This document shows, in pieces, positions 51,466 to 60,191 of a stretch of 62,279 nucleotides of DNA. The DNA comes from Laspinema sp. D2d. GTDB taxonomy: Bacteria; Cyanobacteriota; Cyanobacteriia; Cyanobacteriales; Laspinemataceae. Position numbers and translations under genes: made by a program. Under the pieces are notes generated by a model. The model was not told the origin of the DNA. It saw nothing but the letters and a program-made list of their open reading frames with translations, and ran no database searches. The stretch is from assembly GCF_025370755.1 (NCBI RefSeq), contig NZ_JAMXFC010000040.1, forward strand, positions 1 to 62,279. The letters run 5' to 3'. The stretch's first letter is position 1, and every line of letters starts with the position of its first letter.

Positions 51466-54400
51466 AAAACGGAAGCAATCAGATAATGAACAATTGATGC
51501 AATTATCTCTGTTTGACATAACACCCAATCCTGATGAGGAGTTATCCGAAGAGGAATCCGAGGATGATTGGATGGGGGATGGGGATGATGAGATGGGGTG
51601 GGAACCGAGCGATCGCACGATTGAACCCCAGCAGCGCGAGTTACTGACGCTTAAGTTATTGCGGGAGGCAATAGAGGCGCAAAATCCGAATGATGTGATT
51701 ATGCATGATTTTGCCGAGTATGTTTTACCGAATTTGCTTCGGGTGGCGATCGGGGTGACGGCAAAAGGGGGTAAATTTTTTGATCGCCTGGATGAGAAAC
51801 GCGGTAAAGAAAATGTCAGACGCGATAATGCTGGTGATCAATCGTTGAATACTCATTTACTGAATGGATTATTTCCGGCTAATTTAATCCAGCTGCGCTT
51901 GCAACAGTTTAAAACAACTGTTAAGCAGGTGGTGAAAGAGAGAGAGCGGCGTCTAGTGATTGCGGGGTTTATTCTCCATGATTTTGAGAAGTTTGATTAT
52001 AAAGCATTTCCCAAAATGCCGGAGAAGTATCGGGTCATTCGAGAAAAAACGCCGGATCAACTTCGCTCGTTATCTATTCCAGAACATGGAGAAATTGTGG
52101 ATGCGATCGCCTGTGAACTTAATCTCGATCGCTTCATCAATCCCGAAGAACCCGCAGCGTATCAAGAATACCTGGATGATTTGCTCTGTGTCGCCTATAA
52201 CGCACAACGTAAATCCGATACGAATTTGAATTTTTCGGTGCATGGAGGGTTAAATCCCGTATTGCGCGATCGCGTGTTGATGTGTCTTTCTGACTTAACC
52301 TGTCTCGCTGATCGCCTCTCCTCGATTATCAAACATCCTTATGATGCCGAAAACCCCAGTTTAAACAACCTCATCCACAGTCTGAGCGATGGTAATCTCA
52401 AATTTACCTATCACAGTTTGGCGGAAAATCGCGGCGTGTTAACCAATGTCGTTAATAATGCGCTAATGGATGCTCACACAGCATTAAATACTGCCGATTG
52501 CACCTACTATGAACCCTTACTTTATCTACCAACAGGAGTAATCTATCTAGCGCGGCGAGATGCGCCACCCGTCCCCGTCGAAGATATTCCCGAACGAGTG
52601 ATCACGAAAATTAAGCAATTGTGCACCAATCAGCTTAAACGCCGACAAACCGGGTTCGGTAGAGGTGGCAACGGCATGAAGTATGCTGACTATTACACCC
52701 TGTTTTTTGATGATTTGGGTTTGATGGAGGTGGCGCTTAGTGCGACTTTAAAGATTCTCAATCCGCTGAAAAGTTCGGTAGCAAAAAGTCGGAGTGAAAA
52801 TTTGATTGCCTTTCAAAAGAAAGGAGTTTTATCCGAGAATGCTGACTTTAAGTTTGAGGATGATATCAGAATCGACCAAATTGCCGAATTTGGGGATGTG
52901 GCAACCCGCAAAATTTGGGGCGATCGCCTCAGTCGAATTGAAGTGGCACGCAAGCAAAATAAGAAATTGCCGGAACCGCCAGATTTAGATTTAGTGCAGG
53001 AAATGGCAAAGTTTTGGAACCTTTCTCAATATCTGCCACAGATTAGAGAAATCCAGCGGATTAACGAAAGTCTCAAAACTCTAAAACTCAAAGGAAATAC
53101 CGGCGGTGTACCCTATGAGTGGTATTATCTAGCGGCCAAATATCTCCAACATCATCCCGGTATTGAAGAGGTTAGACCGATTTGTGAAGAGGCGATCGGG
53201 CATATTTGCCAACTCAATTCCCCGATTATTTCTCAATATGAACTCCCCGATGGATGGGACGACTTGCGCCAGTGGGTACAGCAAGGGGTGATGCTACCGG
53301 GAATGACAACCGTTGAGACATCGGCGGATACCTTCCTGGATGAACTTAATCGGTATAATATGGCAAAAAAATCGGGACGAGGACGGCAAATGATTTGCTC
53401 GATTTCTCATTCTGCCTATACCGTAACTGAACAAATGGAATCAGCGGTTTTATTCACGCCGCAGGTTTACACTAACAAACAAATGTTAGGAGGTTCTAAC
53501 GCCAAACGGAATATTTCGAGTATTGCGGGATTGGAGATGATGCTACGGCAAATTTTGATGAATCAAACCCAGGCAACTGGGAAACGATTTGAAGATGGCA
53601 AATATCGCTATCTCTATTTCTATCCCACCTATTACTTTACTCCGGAAACAAACAAATTTCTCCATCGTGCCTATACGGATATCGCTCAAACACGGTTTAA
53701 CGCTCAAATCCGCAATCACTTTATCGGCGATGAGTTTAAAGCGAATTTTGACCGCACTCAATATCAAAGTGTCGATGCGTTTCTGATTGATGAGGATTTG
53801 CAGCGCAAGAAAGAGTTGCCAGAAGATGATAAAGAACACAAAAAAGACCCCACGTTTAAGTTGTCTTACTTAGAAGACCAACCCATGACCTTTTATTTCA
53901 TGGCACTCCCACCGGGACGGGACCCGACGGATACGGAATCCTGGGTAATGCCTGCTTGGTTAGGGTTTGTATTTCCGATGATTCTGGATGTAAAAACCGT
54001 GGTTTCCGAGTCACCGATTCCGCCTTTTAATGATGGTTCTGAATTTGAGGAAACGGTGTTTTTAGATAGCGCACCCGTTGCCTTGCGCTTACTCACCAAG
54101 GGAGAGCGTTTCCGCCTCGACTACATCCTAGAAGGATGGCAAGAAAACGGCGCATCCTATCCCGCACCCCTGAAGGCGTTAACCGCTGCTTATGCCATCC
54201 ATCTGGATGTAAATGCCAAACAAAGCAAGGGAAAATATGATGCCAACTGGGGGAAATTAACTGAGTTAGCAACGGATTTTGAAACCAGTCCTTTGTTTGT
54301 ATTTGCCTATCTCAATCGCTGGGTGCGTCGCCAAGGGGTCGATACAGCCCGAATTGAGAAAATCAAACTGTATGCTTATGATTTTTACCCCTGCTTTGAC

Positions 54401-54913
54401 CCATATTGTACCTATAATTCTGAACAGGAGACCCTAAACGTGGGAGAAGAATCGAGTTTGAACCATCCCAAACAATTAACTGAACTGTATCGCGAATTTT
54501 ACCGTGCCAATAAGCGATATAATCCCAAAGCTAATGCTGTCCTCAAACCCATTGATATTGCAGCCGATACTATCCTCAAAGCTGACCCGAGCTTTCAAGG
54601 GGAAGCGTTAGTGATGGTTGTTGCTGCTGAAGTGTTCAAACTGATGGATCGGGTCCATTCTTCCACCGCAGAAGGACGCTGGATTTTCAAAAATCGCGAA
54701 GAGGAACGGCAGGCAATTTTAAAGTTTGCTGAATATTTTGTGATGGAGGTTTTTGAAAAATCTTTTGGAGGCGATCGCGCTCGTTTAGCGGGACGACAAC
54801 TTAACCTGATTCGTGATACCTGCGAATTTCTTTATCGTCTAGCCGATGACCAAGAAAATAAAGACTATTCCTCTAAATCCAAAGAAAATTCTGAAGAAGA
54901 ATCCCCAGAATAA
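51458..54913 (+). CDS. cas10d: Type I-D effector subunit Cas10d (Csc3)
   Basis: This 1151-aa large subunit of the I-D effector has an acidic N-terminal segment (about 24-48). An HD nuclease motif HD174-175 (FILHDFEKFDYK) follows, supplying the nuclease that Cas3 lacks here. The central and C-terminal parts correspond to the degenerate palm and Zn regions; I see no GGDD cyclase motif. The tail (KENSEEESPE) is acidic. The ATG overlaps the HepT-like gene by 8 nt. csc2 follows after 57 bp, in which a decayed TGCCTTGTCC palindrome is visible. Confidence 0.93.
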   Translation: MAKKRKQSDNEQLMQLSLFDITPNPDEELSEEESEDDWMGDGDDEMGWEPSDRTIEPQQRELLTLKLLREAIEAQNPNDVIMHDFAEYVLPNLLRVAIGVTAKGGKFFDRLDEKRGKENVRRDNAGDQSLNTHLLNGLFPANLIQLRLQQFKTTVKQVVKERERRLVIAGFILHDFEKFDYKAFPKMPEKYRVIREKTPDQLRSLSIPEHGEIVDAIACELNLDRFINPEEPAAYQEYLDDLLCVAYNAQRKSDTNLNFSVHGGLNPVLRDRVLMCLSDLTCLADRLSSIIKHPYDAENPSLNNLIHSLSDGNLKFTYHSLAENRGVLTNVVNNALMDAHTALNTADCTYYEPLLYLPTGVIYLARRDAPPVPVEDIPERVITKIKQLCTNQLKRRQTGFGRGGNGMKYADYYTLFFDDLGLMEVALSATLKILNPLKSSVAKSRSENLIAFQKKGVLSENADFKFEDDIRIDQIAEFGDVATRKIWGDRLSRIEVARKQNKKLPEPPDLDLVQEMAKFWNLSQYLPQIREIQRINESLKTLKLKGNTGGVPYEWYYLAAKYLQHHPGIEEVRPICEEAIGHICQLNSPIISQYELPDGWDDLRQWVQQGVMLPGMTTVETSADTFLDELNRYNMAKKSGRGRQMICSISHSAYTVTEQMESAVLFTPQVYTNKQMLGGSNAKRNISSIAGLEMMLRQILMNQTQATGKRFEDGKYRYLYFYPTYYFTPETNKFLHRAYTDIAQTRFNAQIRNHFIGDEFKANFDRTQYQSVDAFLIDEDLQRKKELPEDDKEHKKDPTFKLSYLEDQPMTFYFMALPPGRDPTDTESWVMPAWLGFVFPMILDVKTVVSESPIPPFNDGSEFEETVFLDSAPVALRLLTKGERFRLDYILEGWQENGASYPAPLKALTAAYAIHLDVNAKQSKGKYDANWGKLTELATDFETSPLFVFAYLNRWVRRQGVDTARIEKIKLYAYDFYPCFDPYCTYNSEQETLNVGEESSLNHPKQLTELYREFYRANKRYNPKANAVLKPIDIAADTILKADPSFQGEALVMVVAAEVFKLMDRVHSSTAEGRWIFKNREEERQAILKFAEYFVMEVFEKSFGGDRARLAGRQLNLIRDTCEFLYRLADDQENKDYSSKSKENSEEESPE

Positions 54914-54970
54914 CCCCAGGGAAAAGGTACTGCCTTGTCCTCCCCGTACCCTTGTCAATTGTTGTAATTA

Positions 54971-56044
54971 ATGGAAGCAAAAATCATGGCATTCTTAAAA
55001 ACTGTCTCCTCCCAATTTTTTCAGACCGAAATTCCCTATAAACCAATGGGGAAATATGTCCACTTTCTCACCGTTCGTGTTACCGAATCCTATCCCCTGT
55101 TTCAAACCGATGGGGAATTGAACAAAGCGCGGGTGAGTTCAGGAATTAAGACGAAAGAACCGATTAGCCGGTTGACCATGTTTAAGCGCAAGCAATCTAC
55201 TCCGGAACGGTTAGTGGGTCGGGAATTGCTGCGAAACTATGGATTCATGACGGCTGAAGAGTGCGAATATAATGTCAAATTTGCCATGAACAATCCGGAT
55301 TGTATTATTTATGGCTTTGCGATCGGCGAGTCTGGTTCGGAAAAATCGAAAGTGGTAGTTGATACAGCTTTTTCGATTACCCCCTTCGATAACGCACATG
55401 AAACCTTTACCTTAAATGCGCCTTATGAGAATGGGACAATGGCATCTAAAGGCGAAAAAAAATCTGAGGGTAAGCTAGATGGTGAAATTGGTACGACTAC
55501 CGCACGAATCAATCAGCAAGACCATATTAAACCCCAGGTGTTTTTTCCTAGCATTGTTACCCTGAAAGACCCCACTGAGGCCGGGTTTCTCTATGTGTTT
55601 AATAATATCCTTCGGACCCGACATTATGGCGCTCAAACGACGCGGACGGGTCGCCTCCGGAATGAGTTAATCGGTGTGGTTTTTGCCGATGGGGAAATTA
55701 CTAGCAATCTGCGATGGACTCAGGCTATTTATGATGAAATGAACCTCGCCGAAAAGCTGCGATCGCCCGATCCATTGAACGAAGATGAAGTCATGGCGGC
55801 TGCAACAACAACCATTCAAGCCTTGATGGAGGAGGAATTTATTGTGCATACCGATTTTGTAGGCGATAGTTTTACTCCCATGCTCAATGAAGTGAAAACC
55901 CTGATTCGCAGCGAAGAGGGAATGAAATCAATTTTGCAGCAAGCGGATGCGGAAGCCAAAGACTATGCTAAGGAGCATATTAAAAAGAAGCCCTCAGATG
56001 ATGACAAAAATAAAGACAAAAAAGTCCGTGAAAAATCTAAATAA
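54971..56044 (+). CDS. csc2: Type I-D backbone protein Csc2 (Cas7d)
   Basis: This 357-aa RAMP-fold protein coats the crRNA in the I-D effector. Landmarks are FLTVRVTESYPLFQ, KRKQSTPERLVGRELLRNYG, RINQQDHIKPQVFFPSIVTL and FNNILRTRHYGAQTTRTGRL. The C-terminus is Lys/Asp-rich (DDDKNKDKKVREKSK). The start is ATG 54971; a second ATG at 54986 (MAFLKTVSSQFF) has a GGAAG sequence ahead and may be the true start. csc1 follows after 112 bp. Confidence 0.94.
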   Translation: MEAKIMAFLKTVSSQFFQTEIPYKPMGKYVHFLTVRVTESYPLFQTDGELNKARVSSGIKTKEPISRLTMFKRKQSTPERLVGRELLRNYGFMTAEECEYNVKFAMNNPDCIIYGFAIGESGSEKSKVVVDTAFSITPFDNAHETFTLNAPYENGTMASKGEKKSEGKLDGEIGTTTARINQQDHIKPQVFFPSIVTLKDPTEAGFLYVFNNILRTRHYGAQTTRTGRLRNELIGVVFADGEITSNLRWTQAIYDEMNLAEKLRSPDPLNEDEVMAAATTTIQALMEEEFIVHTDFVGDSFTPMLNEVKTLIRSEEGMKSILQQADAEAKDYAKEHIKKKPSDDDKNKDKKVREKSK

Positions 56045-56079
56045 TTCACGCAACTAGGTCAAGAAAGTTAATTGGAAAA

Positions 56080-56100
56080 GGACACGGCAGTGCCGTGTCC
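56080..56100. repeat. Palindrome GGACACGGCA-G-TGCCGTGTCC
   Basis: It has perfect 10-nt arms around one base, in the csc2-csc1 gap. It is a sister of the 22149-22169 repeat. Confidence 0.7.
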
Positions 56101-56156
56101 CTAATACAGTTTAATTTAGAATGATGACAACAAAGTAATTCTTTGAGGTATTTTTC

Positions 56157-56879
56157 ATGGCTATTATTTCTCGCTATCATCTGGAACTTCACGATAGCCT
56201 TTATTATGCGACTCGCGAAATCGGTAGACTGTATGAAACTGAACCAATTTTGCATAATTACGCCCTTTGCTATGCACTGGGATTGGTCGATAGCGATCGC
56301 TACGCGACTCGCGTACCAGAAGAAAATTCTTACCGATACTTTTGCCGAGAACAAGTGCCGCAATATGAGGCACATTTGACCGCGCTAAATCAGGCGGGAA
56401 TTTATGTTACTCCAGCGCGATCGCTCTCCTATACCACTCAACTCAATACCTGGAAATATGCTGACAACCGCTATCACGTTGAAATGGCAAAAACTCAAAA
56501 AAATATTCCCAGTTATGGGAGAAACAAAGAGGTTTCACCCGAAAGCATCTTTGAGTTTTTTGTCATTTCCAGTCAGCCGATAAAATTACCACGATGGATT
56601 CGTCTGGGTAAATGGATGAGTAAAGCAAAAGTAATCGAAGTTCCTTTTTCTGATGAAGTTAAGCGAATTTCATCAAAAGAACCGTTTATTTGCAATCACC
56701 CGCTTAATCCACTAGATATCATGTTTACTTATCCAGTTTTTAGTTATGATACGATTAATATGCCGCCGGTTAGTTTGATTCAAAATGTGCGCCTACAAGG
56801 GGAATGCTATTCTGTTGGAAAACTTAGAATTCCAGCTTCTATGAAATATCGATTTCGGCCTAAAGATCCCGAAATTTAA
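56157..56879 (+). CDS. csc1: Type I-D Csc1 (Cas5d)
   Basis: This 240-aa RAMP-family protein caps the 5' handle of the crRNA in the I-D effector. The N-terminus ISRYHLELHDSLYYATREIG is the expected first beta-alpha unit, and GECYSVGKLRIPASMKYRFR near the C-terminus is a Gly-containing RAMP-like end. Order csc2-csc1-cas6 is normal for this subtype. Confidence 0.9.
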   Translation: MAIISRYHLELHDSLYYATREIGRLYETEPILHNYALCYALGLVDSDRYATRVPEENSYRYFCREQVPQYEAHLTALNQAGIYVTPARSLSYTTQLNTWKYADNRYHVEMAKTQKNIPSYGRNKEVSPESIFEFFVISSQPIKLPRWIRLGKWMSKAKVIEVPFSDEVKRISSKEPFICNHPLNPLDIMFTYPVFSYDTINMPPVSLIQNVRLQGECYSVGKLRIPASMKYRFRPKDPEI

Positions 56880-56977
56880 GTGAGAAAATTTGCCTGATAA
56901 TTTTCATCGTATCTCGTTAAAGTTCCGTCTTTTCTTCAAGAGAATATTTGCACTACCCTCTAAGGCAAGGATTAAAA

Positions 56978-57805
56978 ATGCCCCATAGTCTCATCATCAA
57001 CCTAGTTCCCACCTCACCAATTTCGCCACAATTTCTTAGTGGTAGACATCTCCATGCTTTGTTTCTAACCCTCATCAATTCCGTTAATCCAGAATTGGCG
57101 ACTTTTTTACATGAACAAAAAAGCGAAAAAGCCTTCACCCTCAGTCCCCTGCAAGTAAGATATTCCTCTCAAAATCCTGGTCAATTGCTACAATGGCAGC
57201 ACAATAAACCCATTCCCAAAGGGATAGATTGTTGGTGGCGGGTTTCTCTGTTAGATGATAGTTTATTTAACAATTTGATGCAGCTTTGGTTAAATCTGAA
57301 TCCCGAGCAACCTTGGCATTTAGGGTCTGCCAATTTGCAGATTACTCGGATTTTAGGAACCCCGCAGGTGAGCCAACCTTGGGCGAATTTTTGCAGTTAT
57401 GGGGAGTTGCATGAAAAAGCCTCAGATAGTCAACGGAAAATAGATATGGTTTTTTGTACGCCTACGGCTTTTCGGCAGGGTCAATATGATTCCTGTTTGC
57501 CAACCCGAGAATGTTTATTTAATAGTCTGCTACACCGTTGGAATAAATATAGTCAAATTCCCTTGGCGGAGTCTTTGACAGAGTATATTTTCCCCACTTA
57601 TGTGAATGTTCACTCGGAGATTATTAGCGATAAACGCAGTAAGTTTATTGGCTGTGTGGGGGAAATGGGATATTCCATTTTAGGGGAGGCTTCGCCACAA
57701 ATTATCAAGGATATTAATGTTTTAGCCGATTTTGCCCTCTACAGTGGTGCAGGACGGAAAACGCCGATGGGAATGGGGATGATTCGGCGGTTGAATGGGT
57801 CTTGA
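56978..57805 (+). CDS. cas6: CRISPR RNA endoribonuclease Cas6
   Basis: This protein is 275 aa from ATG 56978 (MPHSLIINLVP); the frame opens 10 codons earlier without a ribosome site. It has two ferredoxin-like folds with an N-terminal His-containing helix (SGRHLHALFLTLI) and the C-terminal Gly-rich loop YSGAGRKTPMGMGMIRRL, typical of Cas6. It should cut the array transcript 8 nt upstream of the spacer, leaving the handle ATTGAAAC, and would also process the pseudo-CRISPR RNA at 49919-50046. Confidence 0.92.
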   Translation: MPHSLIINLVPTSPISPQFLSGRHLHALFLTLINSVNPELATFLHEQKSEKAFTLSPLQVRYSSQNPGQLLQWQHNKPIPKGIDCWWRVSLLDDSLFNNLMQLWLNLNPEQPWHLGSANLQITRILGTPQVSQPWANFCSYGELHEKASDSQRKIDMVFCTPTAFRQGQYDSCLPTRECLFNSLLHRWNKYSQIPLAESLTEYIFPTYVNVHSEIISDKRSKFIGCVGEMGYSILGEASPQIIKDINVLADFALYSGAGRKTPMGMGMIRRLNGS

Positions 57806-57847
57806 TTGGAGGCGATCGCAAGTTAATTCTACCCACAAATTAAACTC

Positions 57848-58441
57848 ATGAATAATTCTGATTACATTACCATTGCTGCACTCAATCAATATTCTTATTG
57901 TCCCCATCGCTGCTGGCGGATGTTTTGTGCGGGCGAATTTCGGGACAATCACTACACCTTGGAAGGAACCGATTTACATGAACGGGTACATACCCTGGGA
58001 GAGGGAAATCGGGAGGAAGTGTGGCAAGTTCGGGCGATTTGGTTGAAGTCGGAACGGTATCAACTGATTGGCAAAGCGGATTTAATTGAATCCGTTGAGG
58101 GGGAAGTTTATCCGATTGAATATAAGCGGGGTAAGAAAGGCGAATGGGATAATGATGAGTTACAAGTTTGCGCTCAAGCCTTATGTTTAGAGGAAATGAT
58201 GGGGAAAACTATTGAGCGAGGGTATGTATATTATGCCCAAACTCGGCGACGGCAAGCGGTGGAGATTACCGAGGAGTTGCGACAGGAGGCGATCGCAACT
58301 TTAGAAGCCATTTCTAATCTCTTCCAAACTGGAATCATGCCACCGCCTATCTACACAAAACGGTGTCGCGGTTGCAGCTTATTTCATCAATGTTTACCCC
58401 AAGCTGGGGAGAAAGTCAAACGCTATCAAGAAGCGAGTTAA
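57848..58441 (+). CDS. cas4: Cas4 exonuclease
   Basis: This 197-aa RecB-like nuclease has an Fe-S cluster. Cluster Cys are C18 (YSYCPHRC) and C173/C176/C182 (RCRGCSLFHQC). Nuclease residues include the Asp in GKADLIE, and YPIEYKRGKK (E-x-K). Cas4 sets PAM and length of new spacers with Cas1-Cas2. It follows cas6 by 42 bp; a 41-bp palindromic repeat lies between it and cas1. Confidence 0.95.
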   Translation: MNNSDYITIAALNQYSYCPHRCWRMFCAGEFRDNHYTLEGTDLHERVHTLGEGNREEVWQVRAIWLKSERYQLIGKADLIESVEGEVYPIEYKRGKKGEWDNDELQVCAQALCLEEMMGKTIERGYVYYAQTRRRQAVEITEELRQEAIATLEAISNLFQTGIMPPPIYTKRCRGCSLFHQCLPQAGEKVKRYQEAS

Positions 58442-58484
58442 TTGGGGAATATTGGAGCTTTTTTTAATTCCTTGGATCAGAGGA

Positions 58485-58525
58485 CCCCACCCTAACCCTC
58501 CCCTTGCCAAGGGGAGGGGACCGGA
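58485..58525. repeat. 41-bp REP-like palindrome, copy 2, between cas4 and cas1
   Basis: It is the exact reverse complement of 34734-34774. It contains TCCCCTTGCCAAGGGGA. It lies in the 136-bp cas4-cas1 gap and would form a stable RNA hairpin that could separate adaptation genes from the rest. Confidence 0.85.
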
Positions 58526-58577
58526 GGTGAATTTGGGGAAAATTGAGATACTTTGAGATTGAAATTAGGAGAGAATC

Positions 58578-59582
58578 ATGGGTACAGTTTATATCACTCA
58601 AGATGACTGTTTTATTGGTAAAACTGATGAACGGTTAAATATTCGGGCGAACAAGCAAAAATTGCTGGATGTGCCGTTAATTAATATCGAAGGCGTTGTA
58701 ATTATGGGACGGGCCACTGTGTCCCCTGCCGTGGTGACAGAATTGCTAAATCGCCATATTCCTTTGAGTTTTTTAACCACAACAGGACGATATTTAGGAC
58801 GATTAGAACCGGAACTGACTAAGAATATTTTTGTCCGCAAAGCCCAATGGCAAGCAGCGGGAGAAACGGAAAAATCCTTGCATTTGGTGCGGGGTTTTAT
58901 TCGGGGAAAACTCAAGAACTATCGGACTGCTTTGTTACGCAAACAGCGAGAACGAAGCGATGTCAATTTCCAAACTGCAACGGACCGCCTGAAACAAATC
59001 CTTTCCTCCCTGACATCAACCGTAACTATTGATTCCTTGCGCGGATTAGAAGGGGCGGGAAGTGCTGCTTATTTCCAATGTTTTGATGCTTTAATTCGTA
59101 GCGAAGGATTCAGCTTTGAAGCCCGTCGCCGTCGTCCTCCCACGGACCCGGTAAATGCCCTGCTCAGTTTAGGCTATTCTTTACTCAGCCATGATATCCA
59201 GAGTGCAGTAAATATTGTAGGCTTTGACCCCTATCTCGGATATCTGCACGTTGAACGCTATGGACGCCCCTCTTTAGCTCTGGATTTGATGGAAGAATTT
59301 CGTCCAATTGTTGTCGATGCGATGGTGTTGAATGCGATTAATAACCGCATCATCACTCCAGCCGAATTTACCACGGAACCGATTAGCAATGCAGTCTCTT
59401 TGACCCCAGAAGCCTTGCGAACCTTTCTGCGACTCTATGAACAGAAAAAACAGTCTGATTTCACCCATCCGGTGATGGGAAAAAAATGTACCTATCAGGA
59501 ATCCTTTGAAATTCAAGGACGACTGATGGCAAAGTATTTGATGGAAGAAATCGACCAATACCCGCCCTTAGTGTTGAAATAG
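58578..59582 (+). CDS. cas1: Cas1 integrase, type I-D
   Basis: This 334-aa metal-dependent integrase inserts new spacers. Active-site residues E158 (RGLEGAGSAAYF), H224 (GYLHVERYG) and D236 (LALDLMEEFRP) are all present. Length and motifs fit Cas1. AGGAGAGA precedes the ATG. It is paired with cas2 83 bp downstream. Confidence 0.97.
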   Translation: MGTVYITQDDCFIGKTDERLNIRANKQKLLDVPLINIEGVVIMGRATVSPAVVTELLNRHIPLSFLTTTGRYLGRLEPELTKNIFVRKAQWQAAGETEKSLHLVRGFIRGKLKNYRTALLRKQRERSDVNFQTATDRLKQILSSLTSTVTIDSLRGLEGAGSAAYFQCFDALIRSEGFSFEARRRRPPTDPVNALLSLGYSLLSHDIQSAVNIVGFDPYLGYLHVERYGRPSLALDLMEEFRPIVVDAMVLNAINNRIITPAEFTTEPISNAVSLTPEALRTFLRLYEQKKQSDFTHPVMGKKCTYQESFEIQGRLMAKYLMEEIDQYPPLVLK

Positions 59583-59665
59583 CTGTCCCTCGCCAGGAAT
59601 TGGCGCAACTGCCGCTTCCTGAGATGGGGTTGGGGTGAATTTGTAGAACATGGGATGGAGGGGTT

Positions 59666-59938
59666 ATGTATATTGTGATTGCTTACGATATTTCCGAGGA
59701 CAAACGACGCACGAAAATTCACAATATTCTCAAGTCCTATGGACAGTGGGTGCAATTTTCGATGTTTGAGTGTGATTTGAACCAGACTCAGTATCAGAAA
59801 CTGCGGATGCGCCTGAGTAAACAGATCAAACCCGACGAAGACAATATCCGATTTTTCTTCCTCTGTGCCTGCTGCCAAGGTAAAATAGAACGCATCGGGG
59901 GAGTAGAACCGAGGGACTCGACCATCTTTTTCGCCTAG
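59666..59938 (+). CDS. cas2: Cas2
   Basis: This 90-aa ferredoxin-fold dimer partner of Cas1 has the family N-terminus YIVIAYDISEDKRRTKI with D8 and the C-terminal strand. It is the last cas gene; the leader starts directly after. Confidence 0.96.
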   Translation: MYIVIAYDISEDKRRTKIHNILKSYGQWVQFSMFECDLNQTQYQKLRMRLSKQIKPDEDNIRFFFLCACCQGKIERIGGVEPRDSTIFFA

Positions 59939-60191
59939 ATTCAGCGCGAACCCCAAGCTGTAAAACAGAAGGGGGCAAAATTTGGGGCTGAAATTCCCAC
60001 GGGATAAGGTGTTGAATGCTTTTCCCCTTCCAGCCGGTTCGCGCAAATCCTGAAAGCTATACGGAGCAAGAATTTGAGGTAAAAATGAATTTCACCTATT
60101 TACAAATTTGCCGCTGTAATGGTATTTTTAATCTAGGTTCGCGAAAATGCACCTTGAAAACTCCATATACCAAGGTTTTCAACCACGGGCG
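59939..60191 (+). promoter_or_regulatory. CRISPR leader
   Basis: This is the 253-bp non-coding region between cas2 and the first repeat. The last ~120 bp are AT-rich and should contain the array promoter and the integration-host signals. No repeat occurs in it. Confidence 0.7.
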
